Below, one piece after another: positions 12,646 to 25,600 of a DNA stretch of 64,000 nucleotides. Below the pieces are notes generated by a model that searched no databases, was not told the origin of the DNA, and was given only the letters and a program-made list of their open reading frames with translations. The translations under genes and the position numbers were made by a program. Within the stretch, counting starts at the first letter, position 1. Each line of letters opens with the position of its first letter. Source of the DNA: Paracentrotus lividus (taxonomy: Eukaryota > Echinodermata > Echinoidea > Camarodonta > Echinidae); the NCBI GenBank assembly GCA_940671915.1, contig CALNVZ010003433.1, forward strand, positions 13,471,314 to 13,535,313. The letters are read 5' to 3'.

Positions 12646-13679
12646 GGGGGGCGTTTCACGAAATCATGGACAAGTTAGTCATATCTTTATCCACCAACCA
12701 CGTAGTTAGCTCCAATCTTACTAAGTCGGTTACACAAAGCTCTTCCAAGCAGGACAATTTGTAATATCGATATTATCGGAGATAGATGTCATCGAGCAAT
12801 AGCCTTAATCACGGTTTCGTTGATATTTGGAACATTGGTTTTACAAAATTTTCAAATATTATCGAAATTGAAGTGATAAAATCGGTCAATAACAGTATGA
12901 AAAGCTCATAAAATTATGTATAATTTATATAATATGAATTAAAACGCACAATGTTTCTTTACTGGCATATATTTTACAAGGTGTCAATCATGAAATTAAA
13001 TAAGACCACGTCAGAAACATGAGATGGGTACCCGGATGCGCTAATTTCATAGTTTCGTAAATCAGACTATAAAAAAGTACGCTAGCTGAAATGGAGCTAG
13101 ATTGAGGTTTTTCCTAATTTTTCTGTTTGCTCACAAAAAGAATTAATAGTGCATGTAATTTTAAAAAGAAATCTATTCAAAATTATTAATTTTGAGCTAA
13201 TAGATCGATTTTAACTACCAACGTAGTTCTCTGCGGGTCTCTTTATTTAGCTTTATGGTAAGTTGAATAATGCTTTTGCAATTTATTCAATATTATTTCT
13301 TGATTGGATATATTACGCAGATATTATTTCTTTATTGGATATAAAAAATCACTTAATTGTTAACACCCATTTATTTTCTAGATATTAGACCAAAAATCCT
13401 GAGGTTGCCACATTTTGTATGAACAAAAATGAGAAAATCGAGATTGTCGCGGCAAATGCAATTCGCCCAAACCGATCGCTTGCCATAAATTGCGTTGATT
13501 GACGTATAGCGCTCTCCAAAAGATATGACAGGTCCGGAGCTGTCATAAGTATGTAGTCACTTGTTGTCCACGATCTTGTCAGAGGGCGCTTCGTGGAACC
13601 CGCTTGTGGACAAGTTGTTCCACTATCTCCGATTTAAGTCAAGAAGTTAGACTTATGACGGTTTCGTGAAACGCCCCCC
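12646..13679 (+). mobile_element. Complete forward copy within the nested stack
   Basis: The only uninterrupted forward copy: left end GCGTTTCACGAAATCATGGA, right end GACGGTTTCGTGAAACGCCC. It splits copy 3 at TATGACA|GGGGG and is followed by AGGTTCGGAGC, the continuation of the split word. An AG or CAG target duplication is possible but cannot be separated from the terminal G and C runs. Confidence 0.7.
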
Positions 13680-14829
13680 AGGTTCGGAGCTGTCATAAGT
13701 ATTTAGTCAGCTTGTTGTCCTCGATCTTGTCAGAGAGGCTTCGTGGAACCCGCTTGTGGACAAGTTGTTCCACATCTCCGATTTAGTCAAGAAGTTAGAC
13801 TTATGACGGTTTTCGTGAACGCCCCCCCCCCCCGGAGCTGTCTAAGTATTTAGTCAGCTTGTTGTCCACGATCTTGTCAGAGAAGGGCGCTTCGTGGAAC
13901 CCGCTTGTGGACAAGTTGTTCACTATTTTTAGTCAAGAAGTTAGACTTATGACGGTTTCGTGAAACGCCCCCCCCGCGCCGGTGATTTTCCTTTGTTAAA
14001 TTTTGCAGCCCCATATCTAGGACCCACAAAAATTGAAGAAACAAAACTGCGCATTTTATTTGGCCGCTTTGCTATTACGTCATCGATGTGAACAACATGG
14101 CGGCAAACTAAAAACAAATATTCGTCTTTATAGGAGTGCGACGTTTACCCTGGCCTGGCCAGGACTCTTCTCGGATTCTCCGGAAACAAGACTTTAAGAA
14201 TGTCATCAAATAAGCAGGATAATAGCATGTTGATTTGTATAGTACGGCAGTAGATCTATGATTTAGTTGAGTTAGCAAGCTGGATTAGACTTTTTTAGAG
14301 CATTTTTGTTTAGTTTCGGCCGCTGCGCTGCGCATAAAAAAGTCACTGCAGTAAAAAGGCAGGCTCGGCGGAGCGGCCAATCGTGCTGCGCACTAGCTGC
14401 CATAACGTCGCCGTCGCTAACGTTAGCTAGCGCAAGCTGAGTCTATAAAACTCATTTTGTACACCGACTGATGACTGAGATCAACTTCAAGTGCAGTTAA
14501 CGGAAAGACCTCCTTTTGTACCAGCCACTTTTTTTTGCTCGCTCTTGCCAACATTCTAAAAGAGGGAGATTTTTTGATGGGGCGTGAGTAAAAATTTTTT
14601 TGGGGGAAATTCTAACTTTAAAAGAATTTTTTTTTTTTTTTTCCAAAATGTTGTTCTCTTCCCCCTCCTCCGCTTCTCGTCTCTCTTTCTCATTCTCCTC
14701 TCTTCTCTCAATTCTCAGTCTTTGTCCTACACACCTGGCAATCTTCAGTTCATTAATAACATTCATAGAATCTAATTAACATCACAATGCACACAATTCA
14801 AAAGACACAATTTTTTGTACCGTACTTAA

Positions 14830-15222
14830 CACAGTGGCGATCCAGGATTTCATAACGGGGGGGCCCAAAATCGGAATTTCAGATTTTGGTACACACAAAT
14901 TTTTTTCCCGTCACAATCGGGCGAGCAAAAAGGTACACTCAATTTTTTTCCGTTACGCTGGTCGAACGATAAGCGGGGGGGGGGGGGGGGGGGGGGGGAG
15001 GGGGGGGCGGTATGTGTTAATTTTTTTTGCCTTCGGCCATTAAGGAGGTCATCATAGCATCAGCTGTAGGGTAAGGTTGAGGTCAATCGGACCCGCTCGT
15101 CTATTTTTTGCCTCTCTTTTTTTTTCTTTCTTCTTTTTTTTTTTTCCCTTTTTTTTTTTTTTTTTTTTGCTAGGGGGGGGGGGCCCCGGGCCCGTCGGGC
15201 CCCCCTGTATCCGCGCTGTTAC
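14830..15222. mobile_element. hAT-like MITE with GGCGATCCAGG / CCTGTATCCGCGC ends
   Basis: Left end CAGTGGCGATCCAGGATTTC then GGGGGGGCCC; right end GGGCCCCCCTGTATCCGCGC then TG. CAGnGGCGGATCCAGG-type ends are common in hAT-derived MITEs. No clean 8-bp target duplication was visible. The interior holds a 24-base G run (about 14975-14998) and long T runs. Confidence 0.5.
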
Positions 15223-15241
15223 ATGCATTGCAATGTTCTCA

Positions 15242-15300
15242 GCAGGATTTTGAACCAGGGTCCTTGAGTATGACAGTCGAGCGCTCTACCGATGTTCCAC
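15242..15300 (-). repeat. tRNA-like SINE head or tRNA pseudogene
   Basis: On the - strand the segment reads GGTAGAGCGCTCGACTGTCA followed by a box-B-like GGTTCAAAATCC, which has one extra base against the canonical box. This is a polymerase III promoter arrangement. I could not fold a complete acceptor stem, so a tRNA-derived SINE or pseudogene is more likely than a working tRNA. Confidence 0.45.
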
Positions 15301-15676
15301 AGATGATGAGATGATGGAAGAGGTCTTAGTTGAATTAAGTAGGCTAGTACGACTATAATCATCCTGCCACAAGTTGGCGCTATAATTACTTTGACATAAA
15401 TTATGCTAACACGGCAGTGTTGCATTACATATTACAGATACAGACACATGTCATGTGTACATGTAGCTAGTAGCTCTATACTCAGCCAGAATTGTTGTGT
15501 ATTTCAACCATTGTTTGCACATTAGTGATTGCTGATTGTTGGTGAAGTGCTGAGAGCCTGAGCTATATAGCTTACATAGAGCTAGGTGTGGGAATTACCT
15601 TGTGAATCTGAACACTGAAAACAGTGAAGTTGCATATGTTTACCCAGGCACGGGATTAAGGTCATGTCATGACTTA

Positions 15677-16530
15677 AGCCCCGTTTTAATAGACATTGTC
15701 CGGACAACGTCCGGAGAAAGCCAGGGTAGAAATAGTAGGGTAACATTCCAAAAAACCATGGGTGGTCGAATATTGCGACCGTCTTAACAGACGCTCTCTC
15801 AAAACTTACCGTGGTAGGTTACCGTAGCAACGTGTGGAATTGAATCGATGAAAAGAGATCTCTTGTGTTTTCTCATGTATTTCTTTGTTTTGTCTCTCAT
15901 CTTCTCTTCTGTCTCTACTCTTTTGTATTGCTTTGTTGTTGTTTTTTTCTTTCCTCTTCTCTTCCGTTAATTCTTATGTAATTCTTTGTTTTATCCTTCT
16001 TTCCTCTTCTCTTCCGTTATTTCTTATGTATTTCTTTGTTTATATCTTTCTTTCCTCTTCTTTTTTGCTATTTTTTATGTATTTCTTTGTTTTTATCTTT
16101 CTTTCCGCTTGTCTTCCGTTATTTCTTATGTATTTCTTTGTTTTTATCTTTCTTTCCTCTTGTCTTCCGTTATTTCTTATCTATTTCTTTGTTTTTATCT
16201 TTCTTTCCTCTTGTCTTCCGTTATTTCTCATGAATTTCTCTGTTCCGTCATTTTTCTTCTCTCCTCTTCTATCATTGTGCAATGTCGATCTTACCCTAGT
16301 GTTACCCCGAGAGCGTCTTAACAGAACAGTTGTCCGGACAATGTCAGGGTAAAACTGGGTTGTTACCGCGACTTTACCCTAGTCGCACTAGGGTAAGAAT
16401 CCGGAAAATCTTACCCGGAGAACCTCCGGACGTTACCCTAGTAAGAGCGTTTTAATAGAAATCTTACTAGGGTAACGTCCGGACGTTACCCGGGTAAGAT
16501 TGTCAAAAAGGTGTTTGTTAAGACGGGGCT
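15677..16530. mobile_element. TTA-flanked TIR element (PIF/Harbinger-type target) with subterminal motifs
   Basis: Ends AGCCCCGTTTTAATAGAC and the inverse of AGCCCCGTCTTAACAAAC, each abutting TTA (15674-15676 and 16531-16533). A 3-bp TTA/TAA duplication suits PIF/Harbinger elements. Inside both ends, and densest at 16330-16500, CTAGGGTAA/TTACCCTAG and GTCCGGAC words recur in both orientations, as expected for transposase-binding subterminal repeats. The centre is filled by the 51-bp minisatellite. Confidence 0.65.
15877..16245. repeat. 51-bp pyrimidine-rich minisatellite
   Basis: About seven copies of a unit containing TTCCGTTATTTCTTATGTAT and TTCTTTGTTTTTATCTTTCT. The last three are almost identical and exactly 51 bp apart. 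Because 51 is a multiple of 3 and the unit lacks + strand stops, all three forward frames stay open, giving Phe/Leu/Ser-rich spurious proteins. Confidence 0.9.
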
Positions 16531-16954
16531 TTAGACTAAAAGCAGGTATTAAAGCTTACATGTAGCATAGACCCTACATGTACTTGGGATGAATATAAGA
16601 AATTCTGGTTGCCACCTTTTCCCCAAAAAATGTTGCCCGAATGAAAAATTTGGGTGACCCCCACCCCCCCAAAAAAAAAAATAAATAAATAAAATAAATA
16701 AATAAATAAAAACAAAGATATTACTTAATTCTCTAATCAAACCTTAACAGCTAAAGTTATGGCTCAATCTTCAGGTAGCTCATAATAATAAATCATAGCA
16801 GGCAAGTTGTCATAAATTTTGAGACTTCACATGACTTTGTTGTTTTATAATTTTAAAATGAAAATGGACAATTTGGACAAAATTTTAAATAATATTAATG
16901 TGATTTGGATTGCACACTTATCCACTCTGTAGTGTGCTCAAGGTGCATCATATT

Positions 16955-17125
16955 ATTATTACCCGGATTAGCTAGGCTACCCCGAAGGGCACTCACAGCG
17001 TTCAAGGAATTTCTTCCTACCGGTACCCATTCACCTCACTTGGGTCAAGTACATGTACGGCAAATTGTAGATTGACATCTTGCCGAAGGATGCTAGCGGA
17101 ATGGAAGGGATTCGAACTGCGTTTG
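16955..17125 (-). mobile_element. tRNA-derived SINE fragment
   Basis: Read on the - strand it has GCACAAACGCAGTTCGAATCCC near 17105-17127 as a box-B-like element, followed by CGGCAAGATGTC and TGGGTACCGGTAGG. The related tail words TTATTATTACC and GAATTTCTT also occur at about 30270-30330. Confidence 0.45.
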
Positions 17126-17577
17126 TGCTTTTTAAAAGATCATATATTAGGACCTCACAAAGACTGCCACCGGCTGCCAAATGAAAACGCCTGTAGCCTA
17201 TTACTAGCCTAAATCAGGTATTTCACATGTGGAAACATATGATTTCACACATTAAATCCCCATAATAGGAAACAAGGAGAAAATGTCTTTAAATCAAACC
17301 AAAAAAGGGAATATAAGTTTGTAATAGACTAGCTATTGTCATAGCCAACAGGCCTACCTGATGATATTTATCACAGTGAAAAGTGGGTAATATTATAGTT
17401 TATCATAAGAGATAAAGATACAATGTAAGATTGATAAGGCTGCTAAACTCTGGACCCTGACGGACGATGACTGATTTTTTCCTGTTACCATGGAGATAAC
17501 TTTTCCCATATTTATTTGCCTGTCATATTTTAAAGAAGTGTTTCAACTTTTAGTCTTTCATTTGTTTTTATTCACAG

Positions 17578-17662
17578 TCTGATCTAATATCAGTTCAGCA
17601 GTACCAGTGCTCCTGATGGTGGATATACATTAGGCATACGCTCGCAGCTCTAGGTGTTCGAG
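17578..17662 (+). other. ZGRF1: Probable ZGRF1 5' UTR segment
   Basis: A good acceptor, TTTGTTTTTATTCACAG, ends at 17577, so the exon carrying the start codon probably begins at 17578 and a non-coding first exon and promoter lie further upstream. A short upstream ATG (ATGGTGGATATACATTAG) precedes the real start. No promoter was identified. Confidence 0.4.
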
Positions 17663-19646
17663 ATGGCAGGAAAAGAGTTTAATGTAAGTATGTTTGAGAC
17701 CTATCGACATGGATGATGTAATAGTAACAAGTTAAGAGTCTCAGTCTATCTGCATTATTTTGGTCTGAGCTAAAAGTGGCCATTAGTCCCAATAAAGTAC
17801 AAAATATATTAAGGACTTACAAATCTGGTTGAGTTAGGATCAGGGTAGGGCTACTCAGAGAACAGTAATGACTGAAAAAACATCAAAGCTTTCAGGGTAC
17901 TTGTAGCCTTCATAATTATGTTCATTCTTGTAATAAGCATGAGATGTTCCCTGAAAAAAATGACAAGTGAAACTTCTCACCGATAATCTAATTTTGAAAG
18001 CTCTTCAACTGTTAACCATATTTACTGGTAATTCAATGATAAATTAATAGGGACCTGGATTGAATGCATCTCACTGTGGATGAATATCTTGTTGAAGGAG
18101 ATTAACGCTGGGAGGGGAATTTGAACCTGTGACCTTCTCATTGAAAGACTTCACTACACTATCACTGCACTACCGGGGCCGTGTAAAAACAGTCATTGTT
18201 TTGCTATTTACCAACGAATTGCACCATAGAAAAATAACCCTAACTGCTGTGTTTACATGCATGCAGGCCTTGGAGTGACACATGACTTAGGCTTTAGGTT
18301 GCATTGTATTTCTATTCCAGGTTTTATACACTCATCAGAAGAGGAAGAAAGCCAAGGTTTGGCAAGATGGAATCCTCAAGGTCAATGATCAAGGAACCAA
18401 GGCTACTCTTCTTGGAGAAGGGAACAAGAGATTGGATCAAGTGCATCTTAAAGTGAATCAGGTAGGCAACAATCATAGTTGTGACCATAATTTTTTTAAA
18501 ATATAATTACAATGTAGTTTGAAGTGCAAAAAATTGGCTAATGGTGTTAAAGAGATCTCGGAAGTTTGACCTACTCAAGGCCAATGTTAAAGAATCTAAA
18601 TCATCCAAGGCGATTCTTCTTTGAGAGTAGAAAAGGAGACACATTCATATCAAAGCAAACCAGATAGGCACCAATTTTATTTTTATTTTTTTACCAAAGT
18701 TGGTTATTAAAATATTATTAGGTTAGAGTACTTTTAGATAGAAGTGGCATACTCTGGTTTTCAATCTAATGTCAAAAAGGAAACAGTTCAGGGATATGCA
18801 AGGTTGTGAGCTCATCAAGATCATTCTCCAAGGATCCAAGTCATTCAAGTTTTGTTTTATATGGTAAATGGAACAGGTGATTGGATCAAATTCATATCGA
18901 ATCAAGGAAATACTGATTATTTTTGTTACTTTGTTTCCTTATTTGATATGTATTATTAAATCTAATGATGTTGATGTTAGTGACTGAAATGGTTTGGTTG
19001 AAAAGTTCCTCAAGGTAAATGATAATGTCCAAGGATCCAAGTTTTGTTCTTGGAGAATGGAATGAAAGATTTGATCATGTACTCGAACTCGACCAAATGA
19101 AAACCGCTTTTCTTTATTTGTTACTGTACAATGTATCTTTCTTTCCTTGTATGGCATTTTTCACTTCAATTATTAGAGTGGAAGTTGGAAAGTCGGGTAA
19201 GTACGTCATCTAAGACAAGACAGACCTGATGATAAAACATGGAAAATTTTGTGATGGTTACTTTAGAGTAAAAAGAGAATGCTGTTCAAGCAAGGCTGCT
19301 GTATTTTTATTTTTACTAAAATGAAGTTGATCACGTTATTTATTCAAGTTAGTGATAAACATTTTTTAATGTGATTGATTAGGAAGTTTTTTGATGATAT
19401 GGCATATTGGTATTGTGTTCACATTTTTTATTTTATTTTTATTTTTTTGCCTCACTTTTGCAGGTTGCCGTTGGTGAAGAGCTAGAGAGTGAGAAATACT
19501 TGATCACCATTGAAGAGGCAGTACTATCCTCTGATAAACCACTGATCCCAGAAGCCATCAGCCATGAGAAGTGTCAGCAAAACCCACCTGATAACAGACC
19601 TGATTCCCAGTCCCTCAGAAGACTACCACTCAAGAGAAAGAGAACG
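17663..19646 (+). CDS. ZGRF1: ZGRF1 exons 1-3: DUF2439 domain
   Basis: The ATG at 17663 begins MAGKEFN; exon 2 continues VLYTHQKRKKAKVWQDGILK and exon 3 carries GEELESEKYLITIEEAV. This is the DUF2439 signature shared by animal ZGRF1, yeast Mte1 and fission yeast Dbl2; in yeasts this family works with the FANCM-type helicases Mph1/Fml1. The start is chosen because it places MxxxEFxVLYTHQK at the N-terminus as in vertebrate ZGRF1. Exon 3 ends in a basic stretch (LPLKRKRT), a plausible nuclear localisation signal. Intron 2 contains three decayed copies of exon 2. Confidence 0.9.
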
Positions 19647-22600
19647 GTAAGTAATAATAATTTTTGGAGTTATAAAGCAAAGTTGTCCTTTTCTCAAGGT
19701 TGCAAAGCCCTGACTATTACCACTCCAGCTTTAGCTCGGCTATTGTGATGAGGCGCTCAAATTTGTATGGAATTTATTCACACCAGTTAACCATGTAGAG
19801 GTTCCAGGGTTGAGTGGAAAATGTAGATAAATGCCTTACCAAATGACATTGGTGGTGTACGTGGCTGGGATTTGAACTCAAGGGGTTGTGAACAACAGGT
19901 TGGTCGATTATCCTTTTGGCTACCTTCTAAATTGGTGGTATCATTGTGACTTTGTCTCAAGCAACAATTATTCTTGGCTTTATTTCGTCAAAAATACATA
20001 GCAAACCAGGGTTAGGATGTTGATAGGGTTTTATTTAAGCTTTACATAATGTTGATTCCAAGGCTTAGTTAGAAGAAATTGTTGAAGTTTTATATGTTTG
20101 TAAGTCTTTTTTCTACAAGTATTGGTCATTCATTGGCTTCCAACTTTTAAATAGAAGGATGACAGTCATGGTGACAAATTTACGTAACCTGAATATTAAA
20201 GTTGAGTTTTCATTTGTTTTGTTTGCAGGGATTCGTACCCCCAAGACAAATCAACAAAAACCCAAGTCCAGAAAAAGAGAGTTCTCACAATGCTAAAGAA
20301 ATCCCACAGTTGTCCACCTCATCAGAGTTTGGAACCTCCAGGTCATCACTTTTCAGCACTCCATGTAACAACATATCTTTGCAACAGGGTCCAAACATCT
20401 TGAACATGTATGAAAGAAACACTGTCAATACATCTCAAAGCAATGCTACATCATCTCAACTACAACATGGAATGCGAAACTCAACTGGCAGCAATCCTCA
20501 CCAGCAGGGGAATGACCAGGGCTCGGAGTTTCAGCTATGGGATGATGATAGGACGCAGCTGTCAATGGTTCATGCAGCCCCTCATGATAGACAGTTAGTG
20601 CATTCTCAAACTGGAACCTTAATGGATGTAGGTGCAGGTCAGCAGCAAGGACATCAGCTTGTAAAAAACACTGATATTAGAAGTACTTATAACAATGAAG
20701 AAGATGGAAGGGAACTGACAAAGACAAATGAATTTGGCCCTAACAAGTCTTCATTATCTGCTAATCTTCCTTCCGTATATCAGAAGCTGCCACTGAGGAG
20801 ATCTTCAGAACATGTTGGTTACAAGAAGCACCCTGCCCTGTTTGCTAATGCAGTCAAGGCTGAAACGAATGCAGATGCAATGGAGAATAACCTGAGTGAA
20901 AATCTATGGAGACTATCTTCAGGACAGGATAGCTGCAAGGATCATTCGGATCGGTTGGCTAGTTCAGTCAACACAAGAACAAACACAGCTGCATTGGAGA
21001 CAAGGCTGACAAAGGATGTCCTTGACCAGAGTGATAATGCCCCTGGAGCCAAGAGAAGCACTTCCAGGATTCTTGCTTTGCTTGGAAAAGGGAGAAAACC
21101 CTTCCAGCCTCCCTTGAAAACGAAAACTACACAAGACACAGACTCTGTTTCACAAACATCAATAGGTCAAATGGGTGATCCTAGTTCTCAAGCCATCCTC
21201 AGACCTCATAGACAAGAACATGTCCATCAGAACAATGACCAAACAAGCGTCACTTCTTCAGAACTGATGATGGCCAAGGAACAAACCTTTGATGAGCCTC
21301 CATCTTTCAATACAGAATCACAGAAACCTGACATGTATAGAGAATTTGATACAGATCTTTCAGGAAAGTCCACTTCATTGATAAGTACATCCAAACACCA
21401 GAGCATCCCCAGTGAGAACGATCTCACAATATCAAACAACAAGAGCGATCAAGTGAATGCAGGGAGTCCCAGAGAAGGAACAGCATGTCCTGAGACCAGA
21501 TTCTACCAGGAAAATCCAGCAACAAAGCAAAACCAGGACATGAGGCTTGGTGTAAATAAAAGAACAGGTATGTTGATAGGAAATTTGTACCAGCATTCTT
21601 AATACAAAATGATCCTCTTCAAAGTTTTTTTCAGTATGTTTCTGGGCATATCTTGGGCCACCTTCCAACACATTTTCATATTAATGGGTAGGTTGAATGA
21701 AAGCGTATGCATTCAAAGATCAACTCATAGGTCAGTAATTTGTCTTATATCATCTTTTACCCCTACAATGTACATTTTGTGATAACATAAAATGTGTGAT
21801 AAATGACCCTGTATGAGTAAAATTGTCAATTTTGAATTCTAAATTGGTATAGTGATGACAACTTTTTTAAATTTTTATTTAAAGCCCTCTTATTCTTGAT
21901 CAAATTTTTAAAACCTCTGCTGTTCTATTCTCTGGTATTTCTCATTTCCTTGAAAGCTACTTTCTGTAAGGTTGGAATCATATAGGCTTACCCTTTCTTC
22001 AAATTTCCTTCTACTCATAGGTTTAGGGACAGACAGGAAGGTTAGTAAAAATCATGAGGTAGACCAAAGTTCTGAGATAAAGAAAGACCAATGTAAGGAA
22101 TGCCAGGGCTCCAGGTGTGCATGCAAGTTATCAAATAGCTATCATGAGGAAAACCTAATTTTGAATGTTACAAGTTGTGATTCCAATAGAAAGATGTTGT
22201 ATAGGGTTAAAGCAGATCCAGAGGTAGTAGCAGCTTGCAGTTTATTAGAAAGTGTAGATGAACATTTGATAGTTCAAGGCAAAGAGGATAAGGATAACTC
22301 TCAAATTCACGCAATATTTTGCATGAATGATTCTGAAGGATTGGGCATCGCACCCACATGCAAATCTGATAGCAATCCTAATATGTTGCATGAAGAGGAA
22401 GAGTTAAATACGGTATCTGATATTGATATCCAAGATATAAAATCAAGTACATCAGAAAATTCACCTCATTTTATGGAGACAAAAATCTGTCACAATGAGC
22501 CAGATGTCCCTCAGCATTCAGACAGTAACTGTGCTGCGTCTTATGAGGAAAATCATGAAAAGCACACGTCCCTGAATCTTAGCCAGAATGAACAGGCCTC

Positions 22601-25600
22601 TCTGCATGCTCAAAATAAACAAAGGAGCTTAACTGACGACGCATCTGAAGAACCTCATTTTACAAGTCCATGGATGGGGACTTTTTTACAGATTGATATT
22701 GTTCCTGTTGACACTAGCTGTTTGCAAGATTCGTTTGAAAACAAGGCAGATGTCTTTCAAAGTTCACCAGACCCAGAAATACAATCTGATGTAGGTGATG
22801 AAAATGATGACAAACTTCAAAGAGATGATGCACAACAGGCTGTACATCCTTTTGACGATATGGATACAGACTATGAACAGGTCAGCTTCAATAGTACAAC
22901 TGATGCAGACCAGAAAACAACAACTCTGGCAGCAGATTCTGATCTACATGTTGATAATGATGGTGGCAAAATTGTGAGAGACGATAACAGTACATTGGGT
23001 CCTGATGCTGCATCTTTGACTTTGAGCTCCAAAGAAGATGGGGACAAGAATAGGATTGATGTCTGTCAGAAATCCCCAAGATTGGAAGTAAGATCTGATG
23101 TTGATAACAGGGAAAATGATGCAGATCATGGTATTGATACCGATGGTAGAACTCCGGTCTCAAGCTGTGACTATATTACGCCTAAGGATACAAGTGCTGT
23201 CGTCCAGAAGCCACTATGCCAGGAAACAGATTCTGATCCTATTGATTGTGAAGAGGATTATATGAGCAAAGACGCTCAGCTCAATACAAATGCTGTAGAT
23301 ATATCCCAGGACACAATTTGTGAACATGACAGTTCCAAGGGTACAATAGATGTGTTCCAGATATCCTCAAGTCTAGAAGGGGATTCTGATTCCATTTGTG
23401 GCAAAGAGAATCTTTGGAACAAAGATGACCAATTCTGTAAAAGTCATATCGATATATCCTCAGAGACTACTTGTGAACATGGAAGTTTGAAAGGTACAAA
23501 GGATGTACGTGTACTCCAGAATTCCCAAAGCATTGAAGCAGGTTCTTTAGATCATGGAGTAAGTTTGTTGAGGGACAAAGCACAGAATAGTATTCATCCT
23601 GGTAATGTTGGTCTTCATAGATATGACTCGAAACTGAGTGGAAAACTCCAGGAGTTTCAGATGGAAGAACATATCCGCAAGTTAGAAATGGCTCACCATG
23701 AAGCATCCAGTTGTCCAACGTCACATGATGCTGAGCCAATGCTTCCTGATGGTAGCAGCCAACAGTCTTGTGGCACCTCCATAGACACCCTTGACTTTTC
23801 ACAGGATACACAGCAAAACAAGGAAACCACATTGTATCTTCAAGACATCCAAAGAGGTCACATACAGAGAGAAAGCACTGATCATTCACCTGTACCTACC
23901 TATACTCAAAATGTAGATGCTGTGGTTCCTGACGTTGATTGCATCAAGACACAGAATCTTCCCAAAAGCCAAGTTGGGGGATCATGTGACATAACTAAGC
24001 ATTTTTCATCCAAGAAATCTCCAAGCTTTTGTGGTCCTACTGTGGCAGAATTAAAAAGAAGTGAGCAGTCAGTCCCAGAGATTTCTTGCTCAAGGCAACA
24101 CGATGAGACTGTCCTCTCAAAACCAGGGGAACCTGTTGAAGTCCACACAGGAAGAGAGAATGTGCCTGAAGACGATTATAGCACTCCTGGACTGATGGTG
24201 GAACTATCAGCTCCTGCTCCCGAATGGTTTCGAAAAGAAGTAGATGAAGATTGTGATGATAATCCCTCCATGTATATGTCATGGCCTGTGAAGGAAAATC
24301 ACCAACAAATTGGAACCACCCGCAAGGACCAAAGCAATAGAGATATGGCAATCTATGACAATGGCAATGAGGCCTTTAAGATTCCATCCTCTACACAAGC
24401 TGAGGGAAGCACACCGTTGAGGCAGCTTCCAGATGGATATGACTTGAAGGAGTCAACAAGGTGTGTTTGGAATGCTACCCCGGAAAACAGTAGAAGACTA
24501 TCTCAACTTGTGTCATCGGCATCAATGTCAAGTCTTGGATCTGAACAGGATATCTTGTCACCAGTCTTTGAAATGCCTCAGCCTGAAGAGCTGCACAGCT
24601 ATACTCAAACACAAAATGGTGAGCATTTATGGCTTTTGTCCTTCTCTCTATTGTATGCCTCTCCCCGCTATTTTAATTCAATGTAAATTTAATTCTAGGT
24701 TATATTTTTTTTGTTGATGCTATGTTTACATTAAATATCCACCCAATTAGAGCTCCATTTTGAGATTTTGTAAATTGGACATTTCTATTAACTTCTTTAC
24801 CTCAATTATTTTGGAAATATTATTATCAAGAACATTTTGAAGTCAAATGGTGGATATATTCTTCCTAGATTTGCATTCAAATTTGGCTCAATCTTGAAAA
24901 TGCCTGGCCCTATGTTATTATTGAAAGACAGAAATTAATGTAGCATCTTTAGGTAAATCATTCAGGGAACCATATTAATTGGGCCTGATTACATGAACAT
25001 TAAACTGTTTATGGCTCAAAAGAATTTCAGTTTCTGTTTCTGCATGAACAAATCCTATAACTTTAGGGCTTTATTCCCATCATCAAAAGAGAAATTTGAT
25101 GTACCTGAAGTGAAATTTGTCCCATTTCAAAATTTAATTACTGTAATATTCAACTGATGTATAACCAATTTTTTTTTCTCTCTCTCTTTGTCACACAGTC
25201 ACAGACCAGAACAACAATGTGAGATATCAAGATAAGCATTCATCCATACTACCTCATCCATCATATCTCAAGACATCTGTGAGAAGGAAAGCAACCAACA
25301 GATCAGACTCCAGCGTGGATTGGGAGGTAAGAATCGGCATTGGCTGATAAAACCTTTTATCTAAAAAATGTCAAATGTTCAGTAGAGCAGAAAAACATGG
25401 CGGTCAACACACATGAATATACAGGGTCGCCTTTCCTTTGTGACGCTGTGGGGGATTTATTTTTTTTTTTGTGAGAGAGTTGGGATTTGGACAGGACATC
25501 ACTTGACTGATTTCCAGTAGATTAATTTTCAAAAAGGTGATTTTCATCAAAATTTGAGATATGAAGATTTATCAGCCCAGCAAAAAAAATTTGTTTGCAA

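Larger units (their letters stand above)
9839..13975. mobile_element. Stack of four nested copies of one ~1-kb TIR element
   Basis: Every copy uses ends reading G5-6 CGTTTCACGAAACC. Copy 1 (outermost) appears as left part 9839-10740 and right remnant about 13827-13975. Copy 2, complete and reversed, is 10741-11750. Copy 3 is left part 11767-12645 and right remnant about 13680-13826. Copy 4, complete and forward, is 12646-13679. The interruptions of copies 1 and 3 fall at the same internal word, GATATGACAG|GTCCGGAGC. No coding region is present, so all copies look non-autonomous. The 16-bp junction 11751-11766 between copies 2 and 3 is not fully explained by simple nesting. Confidence 0.75.

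Noticed and set aside
14975-15007. Long G run considered as a special structure
   Set aside because: Homopolymer within a MITE; its length may be an assembly artefact, and no other signal supports a role.
15885-16352. 155-codon forward open frame resembling a multi-pass membrane protein
   Set aside because: It is the 51-bp minisatellite read in frame; two other frames are equally open and the composition is only Phe/Leu/Ser.
22888-24351. Several - strand frames of 60-140 codons under exon 5
   Set aside because: Antisense shadows of the long ZGRF1 exon; no similarity, no splice context.
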